From NCBI GenBank assembly GCA_028554755.1, contig JAPTOF010000021.1, positions 5,736,001 through 5,800,000 on the forward strand: 64,000 nt of DNA, given 5' to 3'. The notes beneath the pieces were generated by a model, which saw nothing but the letters and a program-made list of their open reading frames with translations, was not told the DNA's origin and ran no database searches. This DNA comes from Cordia subcordata. Lineage: Eukaryota; Streptophyta; Magnoliopsida; Boraginales; Cordiaceae. Positions 11,311-23,613 of this stretch are shown here, piece after piece. Position 1 is the first letter of the stretch; each line of letters starts with the position of its first letter. The translations under genes and the position numbers were made by a program.

Positions 11311-14300
11311 TCATCGAATTGCTCCAAGTAAATTTGCCCCGTTAAGCTTTGCTCCTTCCAAGTGCTGACATCAACAATCAAATTAGTTGTAAGATCGCAC
11401 TACAATATATCAACTGTACAAATGTCTCAATGACTTTAGAACCCAGTCCAGAGCTAAAAATTGATAACAGCCTGAAATAGAGATACTTCTCAGACAGTAA
11501 AAAGAATTCTTTCTATTTGTCTCAAAAACACACAAAACTAGAAACAGCTGCGCTCTCCCAACTGGGAGAATGGTTAAGGTAGTCTTCATACTCAGCAAAT
11601 ATTTATAGTAACCCTTTTCATTTTCAATAAGCTAAAGAGTATGAAATCAATTAAGACCAGGAAAAGATATTCCAATTTCAGAAGGTGAATTAAAAGATGA
11701 CAAGCTTAGGTATTAACGGCAATGACAAAAATGCCTCCAGCACCCAAGAAAATATCCAACAAGTTAGCAAGACTCCTTAATTTGACATCTCATCTCCCTT
11801 AAAGAGTCATCTGATCCAATATACAGGATCCAGTCCAGCAACATATCTTTGCTTAAACTTCAATTACTATTTAGTGGCCAATTCCCACAGAAGTCCTAAA
11901 GCCCCAAAAAAGGAAAAAGGAAAAAGGAAAAAAGAGCAAATGCAGATATCAAGGAATCCATGTCCTGACACCGCTAATGATCAAAATATGCTCACAAAAG
12001 CATAATGCACCATATGGAGAGGTGGGGATGGGAGGCCTAAGTTAGCCTGATGCAAACTTGGAAAATGCATAGAGAAACTTTATGGGACGATTAGAACTCG
12101 TGGGCAGAGATTGCTGGAACTTAAAACTGGAACAAAAAGCCAAATAGGCTACAGCAGGCACTAACATCCTTCCAATGGAAAAACATATATTTACATATCT
12201 GAGGCCCTACAACTTGTCCAATCCCCCAGAAATTCTTCTGGTAAGCATAAAGACACTATAAAGAAGTAAAAGAACACTTGATGTTCGAACTCACTGTATC
12301 ACGGAGGTTTACTTGTCGTAGATAAGCTCGCTGAAGGTTTGCACCCTTTAAATTGGCATTAGTTAACTTTGCACCCTGCAGAAAGAAGGGGGAAGGGGAG
12401 GAATCTCCAGTAGGTTAGACTTTTCCTTTTTCTATTGCTATCAGTAACAGAGAAGTTAGTTACTAGGAGTCACTTAAAATGGCAAACAGTTACAAAAATT
12501 TTGGATCTTTGTTTTCTTCATGGTATAAACTAAAAAGTATGACTACAAGACTACATTGTGCATACATCCACAAAACAGCCGATACACCTTCACATATATA
12601 ATCTGAAGGCATCATCGATGATCTCTCATATTAAAGTTTCACATTGTGAAGGAAAAAACTGATATTCAGGAGTCAAAAATGTTTTTGAAGACATTAATAA
12701 TATGACATTTTTAGAGCAAATAATTCCTCGCATGAAACCTCTATTGACATTAAAGAATGCAGGAGATGTAACACTAATTACATGCAGAAGTTATATCCTT
12801 TATAACTTGTTTCTTTTTGGATAAGCCACCCCATATCTCTTCTTCTTCTCCTTTTTCCCCTCGGGGATCTTTCACCATTCACCCAAACATAATTTTGACG
12901 TTATTTTCTCACAGTAGTACCAGATATTGATCCCTTCAAGCATTAGATAGACAGAGTAGTCCAATGCCTGAAAGAGTAATCCAATTATGTCAAGCCCATA
13001 AAGCCCCAAGCTTTAAAAAACATATTTAAAAAAAGAAAAAGTTATCTAGTGTGTCTAAGAAGTACATTTAGAGGTTGAAGAGACTGTAGGTCAGAGAAAT
13101 GGGTTTTTGATGAGATAATGCTCTGGATAATGCTCTCTCACAAGTGGATATTTATGTTGGATTTTGACCAGAATCTTATCCTCACCATAGTTACCAAATT
13201 AATGATATGTTTCTTGTCCTAGCATGGGATTCAAAGCTTAGGAGTTTATAGGGTCTGAAGAGAGTTTGTTTCTTCAGTAGTCACGATACATTGTGAAGAC
13301 TTATTAGGTTTATTTACCAAATACTATGTGGAGCAGTGATCTATTTTCCTTATTAATTACTAAAATCAATTTATTCCAAATTTCAATGTAAAGTTCAAAT
13401 CCAAAACTAAGATAATATTTACACACAAATATAATAGAAATTTAGGTTGCATTTGGTTTGGAAAACATTTTCTACTTTCATTTTTTATTTTTATTTTCTA
13501 AAAGTAGTTTTCATTCTCAATTTTGTAAAACTTAAAAAATGTGCTTGGTTAAAAAAAAGTGAAAATTATTTTCCAACAACTGAAAACTAGAAAATTTATT
13601 TGTGCATTTTGTCTTTATACGCACACACTACACACATCACACACCACATATTACACACACTACATACATTAGACACACTACACATATTACGCGAGCACAC
13701 ACACACATTAGACACACACACCACATATTACGCGCGCGCACACACATTAGACACACACTACCCATATTACACCCAATAGACACCGTATATTACAATTTAC
13801 ACGCATTACACGCTACATATATTACCCACATTACACACTACACACAATACATATTACACACATTACGCATACTACATACACTACACACGTTATACATATT
13901 ACACACACCAAATGCAATACACACTACACATATTACACACATTCCACACTATACACATCATGCAAACTACACACGATACACTAATACACGGTACATATAT
14001 TACACACTGTATATGCACTACACATATTACACCAGAATACATATATTGCAGTCAATACACACACTATACATATCAGACAAACTACACATTTTAACAATAA
14101 ACACACTATACATATCAGACAAACTACACGTTTTACACACATTATATATAATACAAACAATAGACACAATAAATAGACTACACATATTACACAAACTACA
14201 CGACATGCACTACTCGTATTACACACGCATTACACATGCAGGTAGTGCTTATGTGTGATGCATAATCTGCATAGTGTGTTTAGTGTAGGGTGTGCAATGT

Positions 14301-17300
14301 GTAATGTATGTAATGTGCCTAGTTTGTGTATTGCATGTAATGTGTATAACGTGTGTAGTGTGCGTAATGTGTATAACGTGTGTAGTGTGCGTAATGTGTA
14401 TAACGTGTGTAGTGTGCGTAATGTGTATAATGTGTGTAGTGTGCATAATGTGTATAACGTGTGTAGTGTGTGTAGACTGTGTAGTGTGCATAATGTGTAT
14501 AATGTGTGTAGTGTGCATAATGTGTATAATGTGTGTAGTGTGCATAATGTGTATAGTTCTGTACTGTGTGTAATGTGCATATTGTGTGTTATATGTATGG
14601 TGTGCATAGTGTGCAATGTGTATAGTTAGTGCAATCTATATAACGTGTACTGTCAGTAATATGTGTAGAGTGTATGATGTGTATTGCGTGTAGTGTGCGT
14701 AATGTAATGTATATAATATGTGTAAAGTGTGTAGAATGTGTAGAGTGTGTGTGTGTGTGAAAAAGAATGTGTGAGTATATGTGTGAAAGAGAGAATGTCT
14801 AGGGAAGTGTATTTAGTAGAATGTGTGAGAGAAAGATTGTGCATATATGTGTATGTTCATTGAAACACTTTATGGAAAATAGTGAAAACATATTTTCAGT
14901 GTTTCCTAAAAATGAAAAGTAAACTAACCAAATGAGTTTCGCATCATTATTTTCATTTCCTATGAAAATGAAAAGCAAACCAAATGCACCCTTAAGTTTT
15001 TTTCTCTTTCATTATCTTTTTGGCAATACTGATTCGCCAACTTTAGCGAGCTAGAACGTGAAATGCAATGTACTGTTAAGCAAATGTACTGCGGATCCAG
15101 ACATGCAATCTAGTATGCGGTTCCAGCGGTTGGACGAATCTGGTAACTGTGATCCTCAAACGTAACCCATGTGCTAGACCTTGACGACGCTTACATATAT
15201 GCAAAACTATCTACCTAACTTACCAGAACAACTTGCGGATGCATAATTCCAGCTGCAGTACTTATCAAAAGGAATAGCAATTGCCAAAGTTCGAAACAAC
15301 AAGTCCACACCCTTAAGTAAAAACCATGAGAAAACCTCATCAATGATTGATTAAGTCATTTTATTTTTCTAAGCTCATTCACTTGAAAGGCCGATTACAG
15401 TGATAATCAACATGGGACTCCTACTCTCTAGTAGAAAGCTATAAGCAATTTCCAAGATGAATAAAGTCATCATCTAAGCTCATGAAATAATAACGTGGTG
15501 ATACAGCAGCATTTGATACCATGCAAGTCTGAACCCATACCAGAAAATTCTTCATACAAGTTACAATTTTAATGATCTTGAAGCATATGAGAACAGACAA
15601 ATTTTACCTTCAGATTGGCTCCTTCCAAATTAGCTCCTTCCAAGTTGGCATTTGTAAGATCAGCTGCCTGAAATTTTACCAAATGTGTCACTCAAACTCA
15701 GAAAACTCTAAGAAATAAGATCTGCAGTTTAGCCACACAAGCATGTATATATCAACCCATCATGCACAAGAGGAGATTTTTGACATAACATCCAAATCGG
15801 AGTATTTTTGAACAAGAAAATAATAGACAAGTCATGAGGATCCTTTCTGCAATTTTCTTCAAACTGTTAAGACCTTATGACTAGAAAGGATATGCATCCA
15901 AGAGACTGGACTGTCATGAGAATTGAACAAACAGAACCTGCAGGTGTGCCGAACGCAGATCTGCCCCACAGAAACTACAGTCTACTAGACAAGCATCTGC
16001 AATAGGACAAGAAAAAAGTTCCAGTTTACTTTTCTATAACAATTATCACTTCACAAATTGCAGATACAAGGATGCACAGCATTCATCGGGCTATAAGAAA
16101 TATAACTTGTTCTAAGAACAAGGCATAAGAACTGATGAAAAGTCCTCTTCAGCGTGGACCTTCCCTAGGGCTCCAAATCAAATGCCAGAATCATGCCAAC
16201 TCCCATTTGAGCTTAGGTATCCCAAGAAAATCAATAAACAGTAAGCCACTGGTGACAAACAGTTCCCAACTAGTCGTTAACATATCAAAAAGAATTACCC
16301 TGCAAGTTTGCACTTTGAAGATTGGCACCCGGTAATAGAGCTCCACGAAGATTTGCTCCCGTGAATTCACATCTTCCCTAGGCAAGAAAAACCAATTGAA
16401 GCAGAAAAAGAAAGAAATAGGTGGACTTGAAGGATATAAAGATAGATTCAATAAAGTTGTTCTGAGAAAATTAAGAGAAGTGGAACGTCTGAGCATGAAT
16501 TACAAACTGATGAGACCCAACGCATTATGCTAAGTCTTACTCGCGCAGATTTGCATTGTGAAAATTGGAAGCCTCAGCATCCACATCCTGCAATAAAATT
16601 TGGCATCATTACGACCCTGTTAATGCACAGATGAAGAGAAAGAAGACTAGCAACAGAATCACTCCAAACCTCTAGAAAATAATGAAACCTTACACATTAC
16701 ACATTACGAAGAGAAACAAGACTAGCAACAGAATCACTCCAAAGTATCTATACATTAGTAACAATGAATTGGAATTCCAATACAAGTCAATTTATGATGA
16801 ACAAGCTGAATTGCAACTCAGAAATTGATCATAGAAGTCTCTTAGACGTTTCCTTGGAAAGTCAACTCGTAATGCACGTCATGCAAAAAGGAACAAACAC
16901 CACTGATATGCATGCAATCATACCTTACATTTTGCAGAAAGTGTTATTCTGAAGTCCCATTTAACAAACTTTTGAATTTTATTGAATTTTACTTCTATAT
17001 ATTTCTATCTGGGGAGAGGATGGAGTTGTATTGAATTTTTATAGACGTAAAAATGTACGGAAGCATATACTATAATTTGTAATACAACAAATATGACACC
17101 TGAAATTAAATCCAACAGATTTTGACTCTCCCATGAGTTTAGTCAACTGAGATGTCTACAGAAGTATAGAACAGATAGACATACGGAACAGTAGCGTATC
17201 TTGACATTCTAAATTCAGATGACATTGCAAATAATGGCCATTGAAATTGCAGCTTGGTTGTTCTTTTTGCATTTTCTCTTTTTCGAACATAAGTTGCAGT

Positions 17301-20300
17301 AACTACAAAAGCAAGAAAACAAAACTCAAAAACTTACCCTGAATTTTGCACATTGAAGAAAGGCACGTGAAAAGAATACACTCTTCAGACATGCATAACT
17401 GAAGTCCACAAAAGACAGGTCCTGCACTTTTATGAAATACAGCACTTCAAATAGGCACCATCTTTTCCCAAGAATGGCATAGTTGTTAATGGAAAATAGC
17501 ACAACAAGGCGTAGTTGTTACTGGAAAATAGCACAACAAGGCGCATCATGTGATGCAAATTACTAGAATAATATAAAATTTCAGGGTTCTAGGATTTAAG
17601 AAACAAGAAGCTTCTAAGATTTAAGGAACAAGAATTAATATCTGAACTACAAAGAAAAATACTAACAGCTAGCACATATATAAGTCATATTTACCAAGCC
17701 ACAGTTCACAAGTCTCAATAGTATAGCAAAAATACATTATCAGGTAAGATAAACAGATTCAGCAGAAAAAGAAACACAAGATGAGAATGGCAGCAGCATT
17801 AGAAGTAAGGAGGCAAGAAATAAAGCATCAGGGAAGCAAAAAGAAAGAAAGAAACTAGCAGCAAAAATAAAGCAGGCAGCAAATAAAAAGGAGAAGCAAA
17901 ATGTCGCTGAATTAATAGTGGCTTTTGAGCTTGATCAAGGAGACTTAAATTAGGTTTCCAATTGAATTGACTTTGTTTAGATGCATCTCCTTTACTAACA
18001 AAAAGCAGGTCAAAGAAAAAGTCAAAACATTCAATAGAAAACATTTTAAGCTGGAAGTTTTCAATGTGGTGCACCAACCGTGTCTTCACATGGCGAAAAT
18101 AGCATGCAGCCAAAATCTTGTATAAAGCTTTGTCCAGTGTCATGGCATGCACCATCTAACTATGAACAATGGTCAAATGCAATTACAACTAATTCCCATT
18201 TTCAGTCTTTCTAAAATATGCAATTGCATAAACAGAAAGGGAAGAGAAAACAGTGATGACAACATAGAAACACAAGCTCATTATCAGTAGCACATGGTAC
18301 CTGACCCCCATCTATCATCATAAGAGTTGTTCATAGGAAAACTTATGGTTCTAGAGTGTCCAATCAATTAATCCCACAAAATGGGAAAGCTTAAGAGGAA
18401 ATGAAAGGGTAGGGTGAGGGGAAACAAGCTAGTAATCTGTAGCACGCTAAGGTAAAAACAAAAGAAGCATTTAGATAGCAGCAGTTCCTGATCTTTTTGC
18501 GATCACAAGGCAATAGAAGCAACTTTTTCCTTCGTTTTTTATATTAATCTACAGCCACTTTTCACCAGTGTTGCTCAAGCTCATCTACCTCTTGAGAGTG
18601 AATATAGTAATGTAACAACTTTGCTTTCTATGTTGCTGAAGTTTAGATAGTTCACTGAGCAATTAAATAGTGATATATCAACTAGACTTAAATAGGGACA
18701 TATCAACTAGACCTATAAATATTTAGAAAAAATATGCACTGGTATGGAGTACCAGTTTCGAAAGGTCAAGGCCAGAAAGATTAACTCCTCGAAGTCTAAC
18801 TCTTTCAGACTGTATGCATTTGATGATGTCAATGCGAGTTAATTCAGTACCCGACTCCTCATCCTCCTTCATCTTATTTAAAGCAGCTTGGATTCCAGCT
18901 ATTAGCCCCTGTAAGTAAGAAAGTGAGGCTCATACAAACAAAAATGAAACGAATCATTCTCTCGCTGTACATATACATATATGTATCAGCAAATATATAG
19001 CCATAACTTTTAACCATCAAGCATGGCAAAATAGAATATATTACAGCAATCTTTTCAACAAGGCTGGCTGTAACTTTATCAAATTAACTGATTCCCAATC
19101 ACCCAATGCAGTGATCCAGAGTTCCAAACACAAAGCTTCATATACATACAAGGCATGATCCATAAACTGCCTCAATTTTCATTCAAAGAAGAAAAGTTAT
19201 CGACCAAAGAGTTGATCATTATATGTCAAAACCAGAAATCACTAAACCAGTAGGACATAACATTTAGATCTAGATAACCAGTTTCATAGAATCCACAGAA
19301 ACCTTAACAACTCATATTACAGGGAATACCCACTATGCTTTAAGCAGTCCAAGTAAGCCAGTTTCAACTTCAACTGGCCTGTGAGAAATCTTAATGTGTT
19401 ATGAACAAGGATAGCTTTTGTATAATCTCTCACAATAGACAAGTCTACATAATTCAATGATCTGAAAAATGAAGCATATCCATCCTTCAAAATTAGAACA
19501 TTTTCCATCATCAAATTAAGCATTTAAATGTAGCTCCATCAATAAAGCCATGTAAGATCATGAGACGTGAAATATATTATTAACATGCGTGAGGATCAAG
19601 AACATAATTCAAATGAACCACACACCATTGCAAGGCAAAATGAAATTAAACTGTGAAAGGATCAGCTACAATCAAGACAAGTTAGAGTTCACATATCCAG
19701 AGGAAAGAATAACCAACAAGAAGCTGATAATATTCTGCCTCCCTCAGAAGCTCCAAGTATTCAGAATCTTTTAGTGTCGGAACAACACCATCCCTCAACC
19801 AATTCAAAATATGCCGGAAATGTTTTCCATCCCTGTCAAGGAAAACATACCCCTGCAATAATAAGATCAATGAAAATAGCAAATAGTGAGGAAACACTGT
19901 AAAACATACCTCAACAGATATATTTCGGACTAATAACACATATATTTAAGCATAGTCTATGTAAGGAAAATCTGCATAATGTATGCATACATGCAGTTTC
20001 TACCTTCTCAGAGTCCTCATAGATAGTGTGGCGGCCACTAAACATAGCAGCAAGCATTGAATCCGGTTCGCGTTGTGTCAACGAATCCACTGTTGTACAA
20101 AATTTCTTCCCTCCTTTGAAGCAAAATCGGAAATAAAAAAAAGAGAAAGAAAAAAGGAGTTAGAAACAACAATATTATCAGCCCTCTTAAAATAACTACA
20201 CTACTATATACTTCAATAGGTAAAAGAAAAAAGTCTAATGCCCAGGCCTCTAACGGAACACAGGTGACCGATGGTCCCGCACATATATACGAGTTCACCA

Positions 20301-20879
20301 AGACACTAAGCAAGGAATTCCTTGAGCTGTAAATGGTAACCAAGGCTTCCAGTTATATACGATCACGAGCACTCCCTCCCATAGGGATGGAATTGGAGTT
20401 TACATAATGCCATATCATACAGATAGATACATAATTCCCATAGCATACAAATAGATACATTCCACCCATTGCATACATACACGCGTGTTTGCACGCAGCT
20501 GTGTGTCAACTACAAGAAATAACTAATAAATTAGCCCAAAATGCTTCAACCCATATTCACAGTAACAAAAAAACTAAATTTTACAATTTCTCCACATCAA
20601 TGAGGGTCCAAAATGCTTAATAATTGCAAATTGAATAAGTATCCTTTCCGAAACCAATACTAAACGGGACCCTACATAACAATTAGGGCTCAACAGCGAT
20701 AGCAATAAGTGATCAATTCATTAAATTCTTAGCATTACTAATACTATGAACAGTTAGGGCTTGATTGCGCAAAATGTTTGTGAATTCCAAGTTGAATTTA
20801 TATATAGTCAGTGCGGTTTGCGTGTGAATAAGGTGTGTGAGAACTAACCAACGTTGAGGCGGACCATAGAAGGCGACAT
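11311..20879 (-). CDS. FIP2: BTB/POZ (T1) and pentapeptide-repeat protein, FIP2-like; 11 exons, complete
   Basis: Exons on the minus strand: 20849-20879, 20004-20113, 19718-19852, 18753-18908, 17338-17421, 16541-16587, 16299-16372, 15938-15996, 15608-15667, 12295-12375, 11311-11364. Together they give 891 nt, 296 residues, with GT-AG at every intron and the frame kept throughout. Residues about 6-92 form a K-channel tetramerisation-type BTB domain (VRLNVGGKKF, REPDSMLAAMFSGRH, YVFLDRDGKHFRHILNWLRDG). Residues about 140-293 are pentapeptide repeats of A(D/N)LXX type, which fold into a beta-solenoid. Length and domain order match Arabidopsis FIP2 (At5g55000), named for binding formin AFH1; animal KCTD9 has the same architecture. 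A role as a CUL3-type adaptor is inferred from the BTB fold. The start is the first ATG leading into VRLNVGG. Intron 9 (12376-15607) carries the foldback element at 13445-14991. Confidence 0.93.
13445..14991. mobile_element. Harbinger/Tourist-like foldback element filled with strand-switching minisatellite
   Basis: It is flanked by TTA on both sides (13442-13444 and 14992-14994), the target duplication of PIF/Harbinger MITEs. The ends are inverted: GGTTGCATTTGGTTTG at the left and, on the other strand, GGGTGCATTTGGTTTG at the right, followed by roughly 100 bases of weaker inverted similarity (TTTTCATTTT, ATTTTC). Between them, 13615-14240 is an ACACATTACACAC-type array on the plus strand and 14250-14850 is its complement in type, GTGTGTAATGTG. 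The whole forms a potential 1.5 kb hairpin inside intron 9 of the FIP2-like gene. The long open frames through it are repeat artefacts. Confidence 0.75.
14337..14565. repeat. 27-bp minisatellite inside the foldback element
   Basis: About eight head-to-tail copies of a 27-bp unit (GTAATGTGTATAACGTGTGT then AGTGTGC). The first three copies are nearly identical; later ones differ by C/T and G/A changes, and one copy is broken by TGTGTAGAC. It is the most regular part of the right, TG-rich arm. Confidence 0.85.
17479..17542. repeat. 32-bp tandem duplication in FIP2-like intron 4
   Basis: Two copies of AGTTGTTAATGGAAAATAGC plus ACAACAAGGC at a spacing of 32 bp, differing at about two positions. 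A similar short duplication (GACTAGCAACAGAATCACTC) lies in intron 5 at about 16645 and 16715. Confidence 0.75.
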
Positions 20880-21043
20880 ATCGGAGCAACGAGTAAGCTG
20901 ATGATGCGTCGGCTACTGACGAAGCTGCGTGAGAGATTACAAAAATCCCAAACGCGGCTTTAGTTTATACCCTTCTTTTCCTTTTTTTTTTTTTCTTTTT
21001 CTTTTTTGAAGTTTATACCTTTCTGACGATGATGGAGTGACTT

Positions 21044-21163
21044 ATACCTTGTTTGGCTCAGATTATTTTGCTACTTTTAAGCTCCTAAAAAAAAAGTGTT
21101 CCTTCACATATATTTTTTATTATTTGTAACTTATAAGTCCCAAATAAGCTAGCCAAACCGTAA
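21044..21163. mobile_element. Short MITE, copy 1
   Basis: About 120 bp running from ACCTTGTTTGGCT to AGCCAAACCGT, imperfect terminal inverted repeats. The interior TTATAAGTCCCAAATAAGCT is shared with the copy at 57364-57481. It lies about 170 bp upstream of the FIP2-like start codon, so it could contribute to that promoter. A target duplication was not resolved. Confidence 0.65.
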
Positions 21164-22112
21164 TTTATACCATACTCTTTTAACATCATACTCCTCCTTA
21201 CTCCCTTACCTTTATTCATAATATTAATACTATTTGTTTAGAATCTTAATACTATTTGTTTACCATATTAATACTGTGTGGGTTTGGGTGCATGTATGTG
21301 TTTTTGTGTATGCGTGTATATGCAAAAGTAGTGAACAAATATATGTTAAGTAATGAACTAGTAAATTACAAACAAATAGTAAAAAAGTTGTGAATAATTT
21401 AATTGACATGTTTGTTCAAACTATTTGTTCATAAATTTTATGATTTTTATTCACAGGAACTACATAATACTTAGTAGTTGTAGATTCCTTACGGTGCATG
21501 ATATAAAGTCCCTAGCCAAACTAAGCCAGGCTGTTAATTCCAAATGGTCCCTCAAGTATCTTATAATTCCCCGACTACCCTGCAAAACTTGGATAATTGC
21601 AATTTGGGTTTTTTTTTTTATTTTTTCTTTGGGATTTCTTTTTCTTTTGGGTGAAGGGGGAGAGGGGGTGGGATGTGTTGAATGTCATGTTACCTTTATG
21701 TAAAAAAATAAATTCACCATGTTGAAAGCGCAAAGTTTACCATACATCTCTTACACCATACACCACACACGCCATGTACCCATTTGCACCTGAAGTTCAA
21801 GCGCCACTATATAGGAAAGGTTGTAAGTGGTATTGAAAGGCATGAAGGCTATAGACCAATTCTACATAGACTTCAACTAAAATTGGCCTTTTCTTTCAAT
21901 TTCCCTCCACTTCATCTTTATCATTGTCCAATATGTTCTCATCATTGTTAACCTCTCCACCTCTCTCACCAATCTTCAACCCTTGCAACGCATCCACTCA
22001 TGCTTTTCAACACCTTTCTTAGACCATTACTTTCACTCGTGAACACCTCCTCATTTCTCGGCCTTCATGGTAGAGCAACCTTCAGGAGGAGAGTTTATGC
22101 CCTCCCGGAGTT
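21164..22112. other. Intergenic; AT-rich with GTGAAC-type short repeats
   Basis: Positions 21330-21430 hold repeated TAGTGAACAAATA/TTGTGAATAA-like words. Positions 21725-21780 (CACCATACACCACACACG) are similar, in inverted orientation, to 23690-23740. No gene is recognised. Confidence 0.35.
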
Positions 22113-22343
22113 TTATGAGTACATCCAACACCGATCTTTTTCTTCACTCGTCGGCCATAGATCGTTTACGCAATGGTTATCATCATCTTTGTTGTTTGAG
22201 GCAATAATAGTTGAATGTACGATAGTGGTAGCCCTGAGAAATGCCTCCTTGATTGAGTCCGACAGCAGCACACGGTCTTCGAGGCTTGCGTTTTCGAGTT
22301 GCAATGGCATGATTTTGTCTAATAAATCCTTCGATGTTTCCAT
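22113..22343 (-). pseudogene. Possible gene fragment, N terminus of an unidentified plant protein
   Basis: An open frame of 76 codons from an ATG (METSKDLLDKIMPLQLENAS) through DSIKEAFLRAT to a stop. The composition (amphipathic, Leu/Glu rich, then Asp-rich NNKDDDNHCVNDLWP) looks like real protein rather than chance. It reminded me of the N terminus of a small conserved plant protein of unknown function, but I cannot name the family. No intron or continuation was found. It lies among transposon remnants, so a captured or retrocopied fragment is more likely than a working gene. Confidence 0.35.
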
Positions 22344-22586
22344 TGTTTTGATTTTTCTTCAAACCCTAATTCATCAATAAATCACCAAGTTGATCCCAAT
22401 ATATATAAATATATATATATATGTATAAATGTGTATGTGTGGAAGATTCAAGCAAAAAAATTGAAAAGACAAAAGAAATAAACGACGAGAAAAAACTTAC
22501 ATAAATTTTGACATTTGTTATGTTGAGAGTTTGGACATTTGAAATTTGCAAGTAGTGAATAATAAGCATTTATAATTGATAAATAG

Positions 22587-22712
22587 GTTGTGAACATGTC
22601 ATTCATAGTTGCAAACATTTTGTTCAAGGTTGTGAACGCTTCATTTAAAGTTGTAAACGTTTTGGTCAAAGTTGCAAATGCATCGTTCACTGGTGTGAAC
22701 ATGTTGTTTATC
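22587..22712. repeat. 21-bp degenerate tandem repeat, six copies
   Basis: Units starting GTTGTGAAC / GTTGCAAAC repeat every 21 bp at 22587, 22608, 22629, 22650, 22671 and 22692, with about 60-70% identity. The reverse complement motif GTTCACAAC recurs at 26020-26125. Confidence 0.75.
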
Positions 22713-23040
22713 AATTGTAAATATATAATGTAAAACTTTTGAACATATAGTTTAAAAGTAGTGAATAATTAATATCGTTAGATTTGAAGACTAGTTTGGT
22801 GAGCTTTAGAAAAAGGATTTGAATGTAGAATGCCTAAACCTTAGGTGTCCTCAATTTGCTAGTAGATTTGGATAGCAAGAATCAAGTTTAAGTTTGAAGG
22901 ACACAAGCCTAATCCTTTTTTAACAACTAAGATTGCTTTAAGCCAATGGAAAGAACTTTAAGATGTTTCAATTACACCACATAATTTAGGAGAAAGAAAT
23001 AATAGTGGTCTAACTGAGGATAATAATAATGGGCGGGTGG

Positions 23041-23613
23041 CAAAAAAAAAAAAAGATGTTAAAAATTAATTGTGATGCTTCATTTGATGAAATGAATTTT
23101 GTGGTGGGTTTGGGTGTGGTTTGTCAAAATTATATGGGAAAAAGTTAGGTTTTCTAGGATTACAAAAGTGTAGATCTGTTGCTAAAATAGAGGCATAAGT
23201 AGTATGAAATGCTTGTAGATGGACGACATAGATGCAATACAAAGAAGTTCAGATTGAATTAGATTCTTGGGAAATTGTGGAAGAAATAAAGAAAAATCAA
23301 AAAGGAGAGCTAGGATGCAAAGACTGGGAAGATGAACCCATTGCGAACATGCTGTTAAGCTTGTTGTTCATAGTAAAATTTAGTGTTAGTTTAAATATAT
23401 TAGAAGGAAATGTAATGAAGCTGCAAATTTTGTTGCTAAAGAATTAAAAAAAAAAAAAGAAAAAACTTATTGCCTTGTAACTGGATGTATGAGCCATCCA
23501 AACAGCAGGAGAAAATTTTGGGTCTTGATTTTTCAACTATTGGAATGGACTAACTAAGTATGTATCTTCTTTTGTGTTTAATAAAGATGAATGTTCTTTG
23601 GATTAAAAAAAAA
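23041..23613 (+). pseudogene. LINE-type RNase H (RVT_3) remnant with poly(A) tail
   Basis: After a poly(A) run at about 23041, the plus strand reads KINCDASFDE, then GLGVVCQN, then VQIELDSWEIV. These are the catalytic-site neighbourhoods of the RNase H domain found at the end of plant L1 LINEs and related reverse-transcriptase ORFs. The frame is broken by stops and shifts (about 23195-23230). A polyadenylation signal AATAAA at 23580-23585 is followed 18 bases later by an A-run ending at 23613, as at the 3' end of a LINE insertion. No reverse transcriptase is present, so the copy is 5' truncated. Confidence 0.65.

Noticed and set aside
13602..14629. Several long open frames on both strands coding Thr-His-Ile-Leu or Cys-Val-Met-Asn repeats
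   Set aside because: They are translations of the CA/TG minisatellite in all frames and both strands; stop codons are rare because of the repeat, not selection.
16135..16496. Open frames on both strands around FIP2-like exon 7
   Set aside because: They cross the exon 7 splice sites; the exon itself, in its own frame, gives the pentapeptide repeats.
22587..22712. CRISPR-like or tandem regulatory array
   Set aside because: Units of 21 bp follow each other without unique spacers and are degenerate; it is a plain minisatellite in a plant nuclear context.
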